A stretch of 64,000 nucleotides of DNA from Candidatus Obscuribacterales bacterium (lineage in GTDB: Bacteria; Cyanobacteriota; Vampirovibrionia; Obscuribacterales; Obscuribacteraceae), in NCBI GenBank assembly GCA_019752635.1, contig JAIELX010000116.1:1-64000 (forward strand), written 5' to 3'. Position 1 is the stretch's first letter. The number at the start of each line of letters is the position of its first letter. Positions 44,366 to 53,800 of the stretch are shown here, piece after piece. Position numbers and translations under genes: made by a program. The notes below the pieces were generated by a model. That model had not been told where the DNA came from, did no database searches, and worked only from the letters and a program-made list of their open reading frames with translations.

Positions 44366-45157
44366 TCACTTCAGCTTCAGTCTGAGCCGAAAGTGATCGC
44401 CATCTATGTTGAAAGTTCCGGATTTGCAGTAGCGATTAAGATCTGCGTCTTGGGCTATCTGCTCCTTCAGAGAGAAGAGGTGGTCCTGCTGTTGGTAGTA
44501 GCCATATGCGAATGCACCTAACGTGAGAGCATAGCCGGCGAGGCGAAGCTTTCCGTTCATGGGTACTCCGCGCATCGCACAGCCCAGTTCTGCCGCGCCC
44601 GTTAGCGCCAGGGAGCCTAAACCGATGTAGCCGGAAGTGGTAGACATCGTTGAAGCCAATGCTCGCCGGCGAATCTCCATATCACTACCGGCGGTGACAT
44701 CTCGAAGAGTGCTCAAATCGCGCCACGAAAGCTTTCCATCGCCTTCGCGACCGTCGTTCTTCGATAGGACGCCTGCATGTCTGGCCAGGTAGCGGTTGAA
44801 TCCGCCTGCGTCGATCAGTTCATCAGTGCTCAGAAAATTATCGTTATTCGTATCAATCGCGCCGAAGTTATTCGTGGACTTGGAAGAGAGCTCGGAAGCT
44901 CGTTTCAAGCGTTCTGCCGGTGTCACCTCGTATGTGATCGCCAGCCGTCCCTGACTCTGTTTCACTTCGACTGCACGGTCCGACACGGTCAGCTCCGGCA
45001 AAGGCGATGGCGATGACGCCATCAGCGACATGTTTTCGTTCAACCTCAATCTGCCTGCTAAAGCGTGGTCCTCGCCTCGCTTCCAATCGACATTTTGTAT
45101 GTTGTCGATCTTAGGCAGATTGCGTTTCGCCGTCTCTAGTTCAAAACCTGGTTCCAT
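44366..45157 (-). CDS. EF-hand protein with hydrophobic helices
   Basis: 263 aa. DTNNDNFLSTDE (near 101-112) is a good EF-hand calcium loop; DGREGDGKLSWRD about 34 residues later is a degenerate partner. Two hydrophobic segments (about 174-190 and 205-222) follow, so it is probably membrane-associated. No signal peptide at the extreme N-terminus. Same strand as the recombinase but separated from it by about 65 bp. Function unknown. Confidence 0.7.
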   Translation of the reverse strand: MEPGFELETAKRNLPKIDNIQNVDWKRGEDHALAGRLRLNENMSLMASSPSPLPELTVSDRAVEVKQSQGRLAITYEVTPAERLKRASELSSKSTNNFGAIDTNNDNFLSTDELIDAGGFNRYLARHAGVLSKNDGREGDGKLSWRDLSTLRDVTAGSDMEIRRRALASTMSTTSGYIGLGSLALTGAAELGCAMRGVPMNGKLRLAGYALTLGAFAYGYYQQQDHLFSLKEQIAQDADLNRYCKSGTFNIDGDHFRLRLKLK

Positions 45158-45189
45158 GAGTAACTCCCCCTAGATCGGACCATCACCGT

Positions 45190-45231
45190 CGTTTCACTGT
45201 AGACAGTGCTCACTGTCGAAATCGTGAAACG
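45190..45231. promoter_or_regulatory. Nested palindrome upstream of EF-hand gene
   Basis: CGTTTCAC...GTGAAACG encloses GACAGTG-CT-CACTGTC. Lies 30-75 bp upstream of the EF-hand start, where an operator would be; it could also be an end of a mobile element. Confidence 0.5.
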
Positions 45232-45331
45232 CTAAAGGGAATTCAACCTCTGCGTTTGAAGCAGAAAGCCCCCCTGAAAGAGACGACGTCGCAGAGAGAA
45301 CACCAAAAGCTTGATTTTTATTGCAGGCAGA

Positions 45332-45382
45332 CCACACGAATACGATACGAAAAAACGCAATTTTCGTATCGTATTCGTGTGG
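45332..45382. repeat. Perfect 22-bp inverted repeat with 7-nt loop
   Basis: Arms CCACACGAATACGATACG plus AAAA and its exact complement. It is AT-rich at the centre and about 1 kb from the truncated recombinase. Possible terminator for the 45506 gene, or a recombination site. Confidence 0.65.
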
Positions 45383-45467
45383 ACGCCAGAGGCACGATCC
45401 GCTGCCCCCCCTTACTCTGTCAGCATTTCAGGGCTCACGTCAGCATATAGTAGGACGAGGGAGAAAG

Positions 45468-45494
45468 AACCGAGGAGGGGGAGCCCCCTCGGTT
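45468..45494 (-). terminator. Hairpin after 69-aa gene
   Basis: AACCGAGGAGG / CCCCCTCGGTT type stem just past the stop at 45506. Confidence 0.6.
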
Positions 45495-45505
45495 TCGGTC
45501 CTGCG

Positions 45506-45715
45506 TTAGCGCAGGCGCGGGCGAGGGGTGGCTTGCGGCGGGTAAGCCTGCAGGGCCTCCTCGAACTCCAGGTTCGCCTGCACGGCGCGCAAGAACTCCG
45601 GGCGCTCCTTGATGCCGTAGAAGTCCTTGCCGCCGCGGCCGGACTCGCAGCCGTGCGAGCGGTTCTTGATGCGCTTGAGCTTGCCGCCGGGCAGGATCTT
45701 GAAGACGCGAGCCAT
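45506..45715 (-). CDS. Small basic hypothetical protein
   Basis: 69 aa. Gly/Lys-rich first half and a helical, acidic second half. GGAG precedes the ATG, and a terminator follows. No domain recognised. Not membrane-bound. It lies downstream of the serpin cluster on the same strand. Confidence 0.5.
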   Translation of the reverse strand: MARVFKILPGGKLKRIKNRSHGCESGRGGKDFYGIKERPEFLRAVQANLEFEEALQAYPPQATPRPRLR

Positions 45716-45868
45716 CGGGCTCTCCGGTAGAGAGCGCGTTCAGCAGGGCCGATGCGGCCCGTGAGTCACTGACGCACTTCAACCGAGAGCTTGGGACAGA
45801 TGCAACATCCGAGGCCTCCTTGGTTTACGGAACGGTTTTCTGATTTCGCAGTCGAGAACGACCGCTCA

Positions 45869-46303
45869 CTACCGGTTCCATCCCACCGTCACGACCAGGT
45901 CGCCCTTGTTGTAGACGAGGAAGTTCCCCGTGTACATGGAGGTGGAGTGCCAGTCCGCCACCCCGTCGCGAATCGCCCGAACGACGCTGAAGCCGTTGGA
46001 GTCCAGATACCGAGCGAAAGCATCCAACGGCTCGGGCACGACGGGAAGCGTGAAGCTCGAATCGAGCGGCCCCCGATAGGTCAGCACGGTGCTGAAGTAG
46101 GCCATGGCGCAGCTGAGCCCGCCATAGAAGATGTTGACCTGCCGGCGACCGGGACGGATCTTCACCACCGACTCTCGCTGAACGTACTCCACTTGCGCAC
46201 CCGGATCGCAAGCCTTGACCTCGCGAACCAACTCCAACACGGCATCCGGCACGACTAGCGGACCGGCTCTTTGCTCGACTTCCTCAGCCTCATTTCCACA
46301 CAT
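45869..46303 (-). CDS. Hypothetical protein downstream of serpins
   Basis: 144 aa, alpha/beta, no signal peptide. VKIRPGRRQVNIFYGG and a C-terminal NFLVYNKGDLVVTVGW look like beta hairpins. GAGG 5 bp before the ATG. No family recognised. Same strand as the serpin genes but separated from them by a strong hairpin at 46346-46371. Confidence 0.6.
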   Translation of the reverse strand: MCGNEAEEVEQRAGPLVVPDAVLELVREVKACDPGAQVEYVQRESVVKIRPGRRQVNIFYGGLSCAMAYFSTVLTYRGPLDSSFTLPVVPEPLDAFARYLDSNGFSVVRAIRDGVADWHSTSMYTGNFLVYNKGDLVVTVGWNR

Positions 46304-46345
46304 ATTGCCTCACTGATTGATAAAGGGAAACGGTCTTGCCACCGA

Positions 46346-46371
46346 GGAGCGCACCACTCTTGGTGCGCTCC
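46346..46371 (-). terminator. Hairpin after serpin 1
   Basis: GGAGCGCACCA / TGGTGCGCTCC, 55-80 bp after the stop at 46426. Confidence 0.7.
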
Positions 46372-46425
46372 GATTTCGTTACGCGTTAGCCCTCAGTCAG
46401 GCTCAGCGGGCGACCAGCGCCGTGC

Positions 46426-47631
46426 TTAGTCCTCGCCGCCGACCTCGTCGGTCTCGTCGGCGAAGCCGGCCGGCTCCTTCGGGTCCACGGTGGTGCTGGC
46501 GAACAGGATGTCGCCCGCGCCCTCGACGAACCACGCGTACGGCCGGTTCACCAGCACGTCGAACGTCTTCTTCGGGCCGCCGGGGCGAACCGACGTTGAC
46601 CGCATCATGCCGACCAGGGTGACGGCCGCGCCCTCGAAGCCCTTGCGCATGAACTTCGTGTAGGTCTTGTGCTTGACACACCCAATCCTGATCCCGCCGG
46701 TGCACAGGTCGTTGAAGTCCGCCGCGTCGCTGAAGGCCAGGCTCAGCCCCATCTGCGACAGAGCCGCCTTCATCTCACCGCCCCACTCCTGCTCGTTCGG
46801 CGCGAGCCGCAGCCGCCCCTCGGCCATCTCAAGCGCGGCCTTCCAGCCGAGCCAGTTATCGGCGGTCAGGCTATTGACCGCGGCGTCCAGGGTGCTGGTC
46901 GCCGACGGCAGCACGATGTAAGCGTTGAACACGCCGTGCTCGCCGAACGGGAACTGCAGCACTTCGACGCCGTCACCCTCGAAGTAGCGGAACTTGCCGT
47001 GCGGGTTGGTCATGAAGGTCACGTCCTTCTCGCTGCCGCCGGCGAGCTTGAACTTGCCCTTGGTGTCGTTGCGCTTGTAAAAGCGCTTCGCCGCTGGGGT
47101 CTTCATGTACAAGGCGTCGGTGAGGAACGCCTGCGCCTCGTCGGGCATCTGGTCGAGGATCTTGGTGATCTTGCCCTTGGTGTTCTTGTTGCACCACTCG
47201 TTGATCTCGGCCAGGGTCGAGTCGTCCATCGGCAGATTGTCGCGAACGGTCGCGCCGTAGTACTGCTGGTTCGCAGCGATGAACGGCTGCTGGAAGACGT
47301 AGCCGTCGCCGTCGTCCTTGCGCAGCCAGAGCGCGTTGGCGATGGAGATCTCGGTCGGACACTTGCCCTTGCTCTCGGCGGTGAGCAGGTAGTTGGCGAC
47401 CTCCTGGTTCGCGGCGTGGAAGTCGGCGATGCTGTCACCCTTGGCCAGCGCGAAGGCCTCGCGGAAGCCCTGGAGCGTTTCGCCGCGAGCGCCGAGGGCG
47501 GTCATGCCGAGAGCACGCCGGATGCTGAACGGGCTGAGCTGGACCTTCTTGTCGGCGGTCGCGCCGTAGGTCCGCCGGAAGAGGTCGAGAGCGAAGGTGG
47601 TGTTCTGCTTGGCGAACTTGGACTGGCTCAT
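46426..47631 (-). CDS. Serpin 1 (cytoplasmic serine-protease-inhibitor fold)
   Basis: 401 aa, standard serpin length. N-terminal helix A (NTTFALDLFRRTYG), breach/shutter region VQLSPFSIRRALGM, FLTDALYMKTPAAKRFYKR, and the C-terminal FDVLVNRPYAWFVEGAGDIL. Reactive-loop hinge KGFEGAAVTLVGMMRS: P14 is Phe and P12 Gly where classical inhibitors have Thr/Ser and Ala, so loop insertion may be slower. The likely P4-P1' zone is MMRS-T. No signal peptide, so cytoplasmic. First of three tandem paralogues. Confidence 0.9.
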   Translation of the reverse strand: MSQSKFAKQNTTFALDLFRRTYGATADKKVQLSPFSIRRALGMTALGARGETLQGFREAFALAKGDSIADFHAANQEVANYLLTAESKGKCPTEISIANALWLRKDDGDGYVFQQPFIAANQQYYGATVRDNLPMDDSTLAEINEWCNKNTKGKITKILDQMPDEAQAFLTDALYMKTPAAKRFYKRNDTKGKFKLAGGSEKDVTFMTNPHGKFRYFEGDGVEVLQFPFGEHGVFNAYIVLPSATSTLDAAVNSLTADNWLGWKAALEMAEGRLRLAPNEQEWGGEMKAALSQMGLSLAFSDAADFNDLCTGGIRIGCVKHKTYTKFMRKGFEGAAVTLVGMMRSTSVRPGGPKKTFDVLVNRPYAWFVEGAGDILFASTTVDPKEPAGFADETDEVGGED

Positions 47632-47693
47632 GTGTTTTCCTTTGGTCGTTGTTTGATCAGTGCTTGAGGGAAGAAACGAGAGGCACGAGTGAA

Positions 47694-47724
47694 GACTGCA
47701 CTGCGCACTGCGCGCGGTGCAGTC
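47694..47724 (-). terminator. Hairpin after serpin 2
   Basis: GACTGCAC / GTGCAGTC arms about 40-65 bp past the stop at 47761. Confidence 0.55.
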
Positions 47725-47760
47725 CGAGACGAAACCGGTTTGCCACGCTGGCCGCGCGGC

Positions 47761-48972
47761 TTAGAAATCCAAGTCGCTGGTCTCTTCGTCGTCGGTCTCG
47801 GCGGCGAAGCTGCCCGGCTCCTTCGGCGACAGGGTCGTGCTGGCGAAGAGGATCTCGTCACGCCCCTCGACCAGCCAGATGTACGGCCGGTCCACGGTGA
47901 TGTCGAACGTCGCCAGCGGGGTGGTCGGGATGCAGAAGCTCTCGCGCATGACGACAGCGGTGACGGCCGCGCCCTCGAAGCCCTTGCGCGTGAACTTGGT
48001 GTAGGTCTTATGGTTGACACCGCCGATCTGGAGCGGGTCGGAGCACATGAGCGAGAAGTCGGCCGCGTTGGTGAACGCCGCGCCCAGACCCAGGTCGGCC
48101 AGGACGTCCTTCAGGTCCTCGCTGTACTCCTGCTCGTTCGGCGCGATGCGGAACTTGCCCTTGCCCTTGACCAGCGCGGACTTCATGCCGGTCCACTTGT
48201 CGCCGGTCAGCTTGGCGATGGTGCCGTCGAGCGTGGCGTCAGCATCGGGCAGCACGAGGTAGTAGTTGAACACGCCGCGCTGGCCGAACGGGAACTGCAG
48301 CACCTGCACGCCGTCGCCGGCGTGGTAGTTGAACTCGCAGTTCGGGTTGGTCATGTATGTGACGTCCAGCTCGGTGCCGTCGCCCTGCTTGAACTTGCCC
48401 TGCGTGTCATTGCGCTTGTAGAAGCGCTTGTTCGCAGGGGTTTTCATGTACAAGGCATCGGTGAGCACCGCCCGCGACCCGCGCGGCAGGTCCTCGATGA
48501 TGCGGCTGATCTTGCCCTTGGTCGCCTTGTCGCACCAGGCGTTGATGGCGTCCTTGGTGCTGTCGTCGAACGGCAGGTTGTCCTGCACCGTCGCGTCGTA
48601 CCAGCGCTTGTTGGCGTCGACGAACGAGGGCAGGAACCGGTAGCGCCCGCCGGTCGACAGCTTCAACCAGAGCGCGTTGGCCGTCTCGATGGTCGTGGGT
48701 GACTTCGAGCGCGCCTCGACTTCCTGCAGCCCCTTCAGCACCTGCTGGTTGTACCGGTGGACGCCGATGAGGTCGGTGCCCCGCGGCAGCTCAAACAGGT
48801 CGTAGAAGCCGTCCAGCGTGAGGCCGTTCGCGCCGATGGCGGCCATGGTCAGGGCGCGGCGGACGCTGAACGGGCTAACCTGCACCGGCTTGCCCTTGGC
48901 GGCGGAGTGCGCCTGGCGAAGCAGATTGAGGCCGAAGGTGGTGTTGGCGGCGGCGAAGTTCGGGGTCGTCAT
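47761..48972 (-). CDS. Serpin 2
   Basis: 403 aa starting MTTPNFAAANTTFGL at 48972; the extension to 49098 is rejected as non-coding. Full serpin core. The hinge is KGFEGAAVTAVVM and the reactive zone about MRES-F, so the predicted P1 and P1' differ from serpins 1 and 3. No signal peptide. A strong codon bias suggests high expression. Own ribosome-binding site (GAAGAAAG) and own hairpin, so probably not one operon with the others. Confidence 0.9.
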   Translation of the reverse strand: MTTPNFAAANTTFGLNLLRQAHSAAKGKPVQVSPFSVRRALTMAAIGANGLTLDGFYDLFELPRGTDLIGVHRYNQQVLKGLQEVEARSKSPTTIETANALWLKLSTGGRYRFLPSFVDANKRWYDATVQDNLPFDDSTKDAINAWCDKATKGKISRIIEDLPRGSRAVLTDALYMKTPANKRFYKRNDTQGKFKQGDGTELDVTYMTNPNCEFNYHAGDGVQVLQFPFGQRGVFNYYLVLPDADATLDGTIAKLTGDKWTGMKSALVKGKGKFRIAPNEQEYSEDLKDVLADLGLGAAFTNAADFSLMCSDPLQIGGVNHKTYTKFTRKGFEGAAVTAVVMRESFCIPTTPLATFDITVDRPYIWLVEGRDEILFASTTLSPKEPGSFAAETDDEETSDLDF

Positions 48973-49073
48973 GTTTGCGATTCTTTCTTCAGGTCTGGTT
49001 TTGAGTGGGTTGAAACACACCGACAGCCGCACCGCACGGGCGGCGCGGCGACTACCGATGGGCGATGAGCAAT

Positions 49074-49095
49074 CCCGCTTGCGCAAACAAGCGGG
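49074..49095 (-). terminator. Hairpin after serpin 3
   Basis: CCCGCTTG / CAAGCGGG with CGCAAA loop, between the serpin 3 stop (49139) and serpin 2 start. Confidence 0.6.
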
Positions 49096-49138
49096 CACCT
49101 TCCACTAGCAGATTCTTACTCTGTCGTCCAGCTCCGCG

Positions 49139-50332
49139 TTACGCGAACGTGTCGTCGTCGTCAGTCTCGGCGTCGAAGCCGGCCGGCTCCTTCGGGTCCA
49201 CCGTGGTGCTGGCGAAGAGGATCTCGTCGCCACCCTCGACGAACCAGGCGTACGGGCGGTCGACGGTGATGTCGAACCGCGGCTTCGGGTCGGTCGGAAT
49301 CCAGACGCACTCGATCATACCGACCGCGGTGACCGCCGCGCCCTCGAAGCCCTTACGGGTGAACTTCGTGAACGTCTTGTGGTTGACCGCGCCGATCTTC
49401 AGCCCGCCGGTGCACATGGCGGAGAAATCCGCCGCGTCGGAGAAGGCGTTCGCCAGCCCAAGGGCGCACAGCGCCTTCTTCAGCTCCTCGCCGTACTCCT
49501 GCTCGTTCGGGGCCAGGCGCAGCGAACCTTCGCCCTCGACCATCGCGCCCTTCCAGCCGAGCCAGTTCTCGACGGTCAGCGCCGCGACCGTCTCGTCGAG
49601 CGTCCGGTCCGCCTTGGGCAGCACCAGGTAGTAGTTGAAATTGCCGGACTCGCCGAACGGGAACTGCAACACCTCGACGCCGTCGCCGTTGAAGTAGTTG
49701 AACTCGCCGTGCGGGTTGGTCATGAAGGTGACGTCCTTCTCGCTGCCGTCGGCGAGCTTGAACTTGCCCTGCGTGTCGTTGCGCTTGTAGAACCGCTGCT
49801 TGGCCGGCGTCTTCATGTACAACGCATCGGTCAACACCGCGTGCGCCCCGCCCGGCAGCTCCTCGAGAATCCGCTCGATCTTGCCCTTGGTGTTTTCCTT
49901 GCACCAGGCGTTGATTGCGTCGAGCGTGGTCTGGTCGAACGGCAGGTTGTCGTTGGCGACCGCGCCGTAGTACTGCGCGTTGGCCGCGATGAACGCTGGC
50001 AGGATGCCGTAGCCACCGTCATTCTTCCGCAACCACAGCGCGTTGGCCACCGCAATGTCGGTCTTGGCCTCGGCGTGCCGCTCCGAGGCGAGTAGCGCGG
50101 CGAGGACCTCCTGGTTGTGCTTGTGCACGGCCACCAGGTCGGTGCCACGCGCCAGCTGGAAGGTGTCGCGGAAAGAGTCGAGGGTCGCGCCACGCGCGCC
50201 GAGGGCGGTCATGCTGAGGGCGCGCCGGACGCTGAACGGACTGACCTGGACAGGCTTGCCGGCAGCGTTGGAGTGGGCGGTGCGCAGGAGGTTGAGACCG
50301 AAAGCGGTGTTGGCTTTGGCGAAATTGCTCAT
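49139..50332 (-). CDS. Serpin 3
   Basis: 397 aa starting MSNFAKANTAFGL at 50332 after GGAG. Closest to serpins 1 and 2 throughout, including the KGFEGAAVTAV hinge. The reactive zone is about MIEC-V, giving a Cys near P1. Such a loop could favour targets other than trypsin-like proteases, or be redox sensitive. No signal peptide. The upstream 530 bp separates it from the divergent kinase gene. Confidence 0.9.
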   Translation of the reverse strand: MSNFAKANTAFGLNLLRTAHSNAAGKPVQVSPFSVRRALSMTALGARGATLDSFRDTFQLARGTDLVAVHKHNQEVLAALLASERHAEAKTDIAVANALWLRKNDGGYGILPAFIAANAQYYGAVANDNLPFDQTTLDAINAWCKENTKGKIERILEELPGGAHAVLTDALYMKTPAKQRFYKRNDTQGKFKLADGSEKDVTFMTNPHGEFNYFNGDGVEVLQFPFGESGNFNYYLVLPKADRTLDETVAALTVENWLGWKGAMVEGEGSLRLAPNEQEYGEELKKALCALGLANAFSDAADFSAMCTGGLKIGAVNHKTFTKFTRKGFEGAAVTAVGMIECVWIPTDPKPRFDITVDRPYAWFVEGGDEILFASTTVDPKEPAGFDAETDDDDTFA

Positions 50333-50865
50333 GCTCTGGTTTCTCCGAGTTTCAAGTTCAAGCGGGACATTGTGATGACGACTGACTTTCGGACGCACAC
50401 ATACCCACCAGCGGGCGACGCTGATGTTTATCTGGCATTAGTAGCGAGAGAGCTTTGGTGAAGCTTATTTTGCCGAAATGGAAGTGTGCGGAAAGAGACA
50501 ACTCACACTAACCGTTACGGGTGTGCCGTTATCAACCCAAGTAACTATTAGTGTTGGTCCAGCGATGCGAAAAACCGCTCATAAATGAGTGGCTCGCGAA
50601 ACCAAATCGGAATTAAACCTGAAGACACACCAACAAACCTTGTGCGACAGAGCCTTACGACGTTTTACAACACTTCAATAATGCGCGACCTTAGCGCAAC
50701 GCATACGAGTTACACAGCTTAACTCACACTGCTGGATGCAAACTAGACCCAGTTCATCCCTGCGAGCCGTTTACCGGCAGATGCCGCCCAAGAGGCTCCG
50801 ACCGGCACCGATCTCCTTTAGAATCCCGCCAGTTCGGGCAGAATGTTCAAAGAGGCATCAGGATC
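50333..50865. promoter_or_regulatory. Divergent intergenic region between serpin 3 and kinase
   Basis: About 530 bp of lower-GC DNA with no gene. Must hold the serpin 3 and kinase promoters. No conserved repeat noted. Confidence 0.4.
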
Positions 50866-53800
50866 ATGCAGCCGGGCGACTTCGTAGGTCAAATTATTGA
50901 CGACAAGTATCAAATCGAAAGCCTTATCGGCTTCGGTGGAATGGGCAGCGTCTATCTTTGCCGGCACCTCGAATTAGACAGAATGGTGGCAGTGAAACTT
51001 CTGTTGCCGGAGCTATTCAACAACGCGGAGTCAGTCGCCCGCTTTGAACGAGAAGCGCAAATCTTATCCAGTATCAGACATCCAAACGTCGTCGAATTCT
51101 ACAGTTGGGGATACTGGCACTCGCACCCGTATCTGGTGATGGAATATCTGCAAGGCGAATCACTCAGAAGCTGGATGGACAAACAGGGCAAGATAGCCTG
51201 GAAGACAGCAGCCGTGCTAGGCATAGCAGTATGCAAGGCGCTGTCTGCTTTGCATAATAACGGTATTGTGCATCGTGATCTAACTCCGAACAATATCTTC
51301 CTGCTGAGCGATGTTACCGAGATTAAGTTAATCGATTTCGGACTGGCTCGCGCAGTTGAGAGCGCCGGCAAACAGACATTGACACGGACAGGAGCGCTAA
51401 TCGGTTCCGTACACTATCTCAGCCCTGAAATCTGCGAGGGAAAGAAAGCGATTTCTCAATCCGATATCTACTCGCTTGGTTGCATACTGTACGAGTTGAT
51501 CGCGGGAAAAAAAGCACTGGACTGCGACAACCCTGTTGGACTCGTCTTTAAGCATGCAAACGAGTATCCGCCCTCTCTCGTTTCGGTAGCCAATGTACCT
51601 GAAGTAATCGACAACATTGTTTTCAAAGCGATCAGAAAACCTTTGACCGAGCGCTATGCCAGCGCCGATGCACTGGAAGACGACCTGGAAGCAGTTTGCA
51701 CCAGCGAGTTTAGCGCCGTAGCGATAGAGAAGCGAAAGAACTCAAAACAGCCAAAGAACCCCGTAGTAATTCTAGCCACAATTACGACCTTGAGTCTGTT
51801 CGCCATCACTTTCGTTCGGCTAACCACCACCAAGACTCAACAGGACGAGTGGAAAGCGCAGTATGCACCCACAAATGAATCAGCAGAAATCGGACACCGC
51901 GATAATGGTGCTATAGCTGTTTCGGTCAAGAGTCCAACCGCACTCAACTCAGTCCCCTACGTTATTTCACTTGTCAAAGCAGCGAAAGAACTGATGGGTT
52001 CCGGGCAGTGGCAGGAAGCTTTGACGGAACTGAAAAAAGCAGAGAATGCACTGAGCGAGCCCAAAACAGAGAAAGCTAGAGGTCTGAGACTCACCGTTCT
52101 GGCTGACCTTGCAAACACGGCCTATGAAATGAACAACCTTCACGATGCCACGGGTTACGCAAAGCGGAGCCTGGCGGAACTTGAAGGCAAAGACGACAAG
52201 GTTTCAAGAATCTTTGTCATCGCTGCCTTGCAACAGTTGGGATTCGTGGAGAAACGAAGAGGCAAACTCCAATCCGCACAAAATTTTTTTGAAGAAGCGT
52301 TGCATCGATGGTTCGAATCGGATCAGCGCTTTCTTCGTCCCGCAGAACAAGCACAATTGGCACAGCTTCTTTTGAATGCCGGTAAAACTGCAGACAGCGT
52401 TGCCATGGCTGCTACTGCAGTTGCAGCAATTGCGAAGAGTTCCTCGCCTACAGACAAGGACTGCTATGATTCGGCAGTTGCAACTCTTGTTGTTGGCGAA
52501 TTGAAGCTAGGTAAATTGGACCACTGGAACCTGCTGATTGAGCCACAAACTAGGCAACTAGACGCAATCAGGCAAGTTACCATACGAGAGTGCCTTGGCG
52601 AACTGCTAGGCAGCGGAGTTCCCTGGAAGAATCCCGCTGCTGCTGCTCACGTGCTGGATAACCTGCTCCGCAGCGGTATGCTCGAGGATGAGACACGATT
52701 ACATGCCCTCAAAATTGCGGCGTTGTGCAAGCTGTCCGCCAAACAGGATGCTGAATTTACCCGACTGGCAAAAGAATCGATCATCCTGCACCGAAAAAAT
52801 CCGGGCAAGAACGGTGACTTGCTGCCATTTCTAGAGCTTTTGTCGATTGCACCCGTTAGTAGTAGAGATGCCGGAACGCAAAAACTCGTCGCTGACGTAA
52901 TAATGTTCGCTGACGACGGACCAAATTCCACCATCAAAGGTAATGGCAATATACTTAATTTCTTGACCGAAGCAATGATTAACTCAACCAAACACGCTCT
53001 GGCGCAACCGGCGGAACTAGAATCGCTTTTAGACAAGGTCATCTTGATTCACCAACAATGCAAGAACCCTGCAGAGTTTACGGTCGGCAAGTTGCTAGAG
53101 TTCTGCCTGGCGCACCATTCCGCGAACACTGCCGAATCAACGGTCAACACTATCATCAAGCAAGAGAAAAACAAGTTCGGCAGCATGAACACTCGTATCT
53201 CACGCTGGGATGAACTTCTGGGTCCGTGGTATGAGTCAAACAAGAACTACGATAAGGCAATGGCGGCTTACGCCCGTTGCGCAAAAGCAAGTCCGGCAGG
53301 CTCGCCTAACCAAGCGCAATGGTTCCTGGACGCCGCACGCATGGCGATCCTGCTGCAAGACCCGCACCGAAAATCCTTTGTTGCGGAAGCAATAGCCAGT
53401 ACCGATCGCATAGCGCAAGACACGGACAAAACGCAAGCTCTTCGACGCCTAGCAGAGGTGTTGATAGCGCTACAAGACTTTGAGCCGGCTAGCGCAGCAA
53501 TTGAAAAGGCTCTGGCGATTCAGAAGATACGCAAGCCCGAGCAAACATCTGAGCGACTAAATCTTCAGCTAACCAAGTCAACGATACTGATTGCAAAAGG
53601 GAGGCTCAAAGAAGCCGAAGGGATCGCAAATTCAATACTGCATGACTTGCCAGGCATTGACAAAACGCTTGCTGCCAAAGAGAACGGCGGGCTGCGCCTC
53701 AGGTGTTTATGGAACTGCCTGAGCGCGCAGTTGTTGCAGAATGACTCTAAGGGAGCTGCTAAAACTTCTAGCGAGCTTTTCATGGAACTCAAGAAAACCA

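Noticed and set aside
46426-50332. Serpins as evidence of eukaryotic contamination
   Set aside because: No introns, bacterial ribosome-binding sites and hairpins around each gene; the neighbours are bacterial enzymes.
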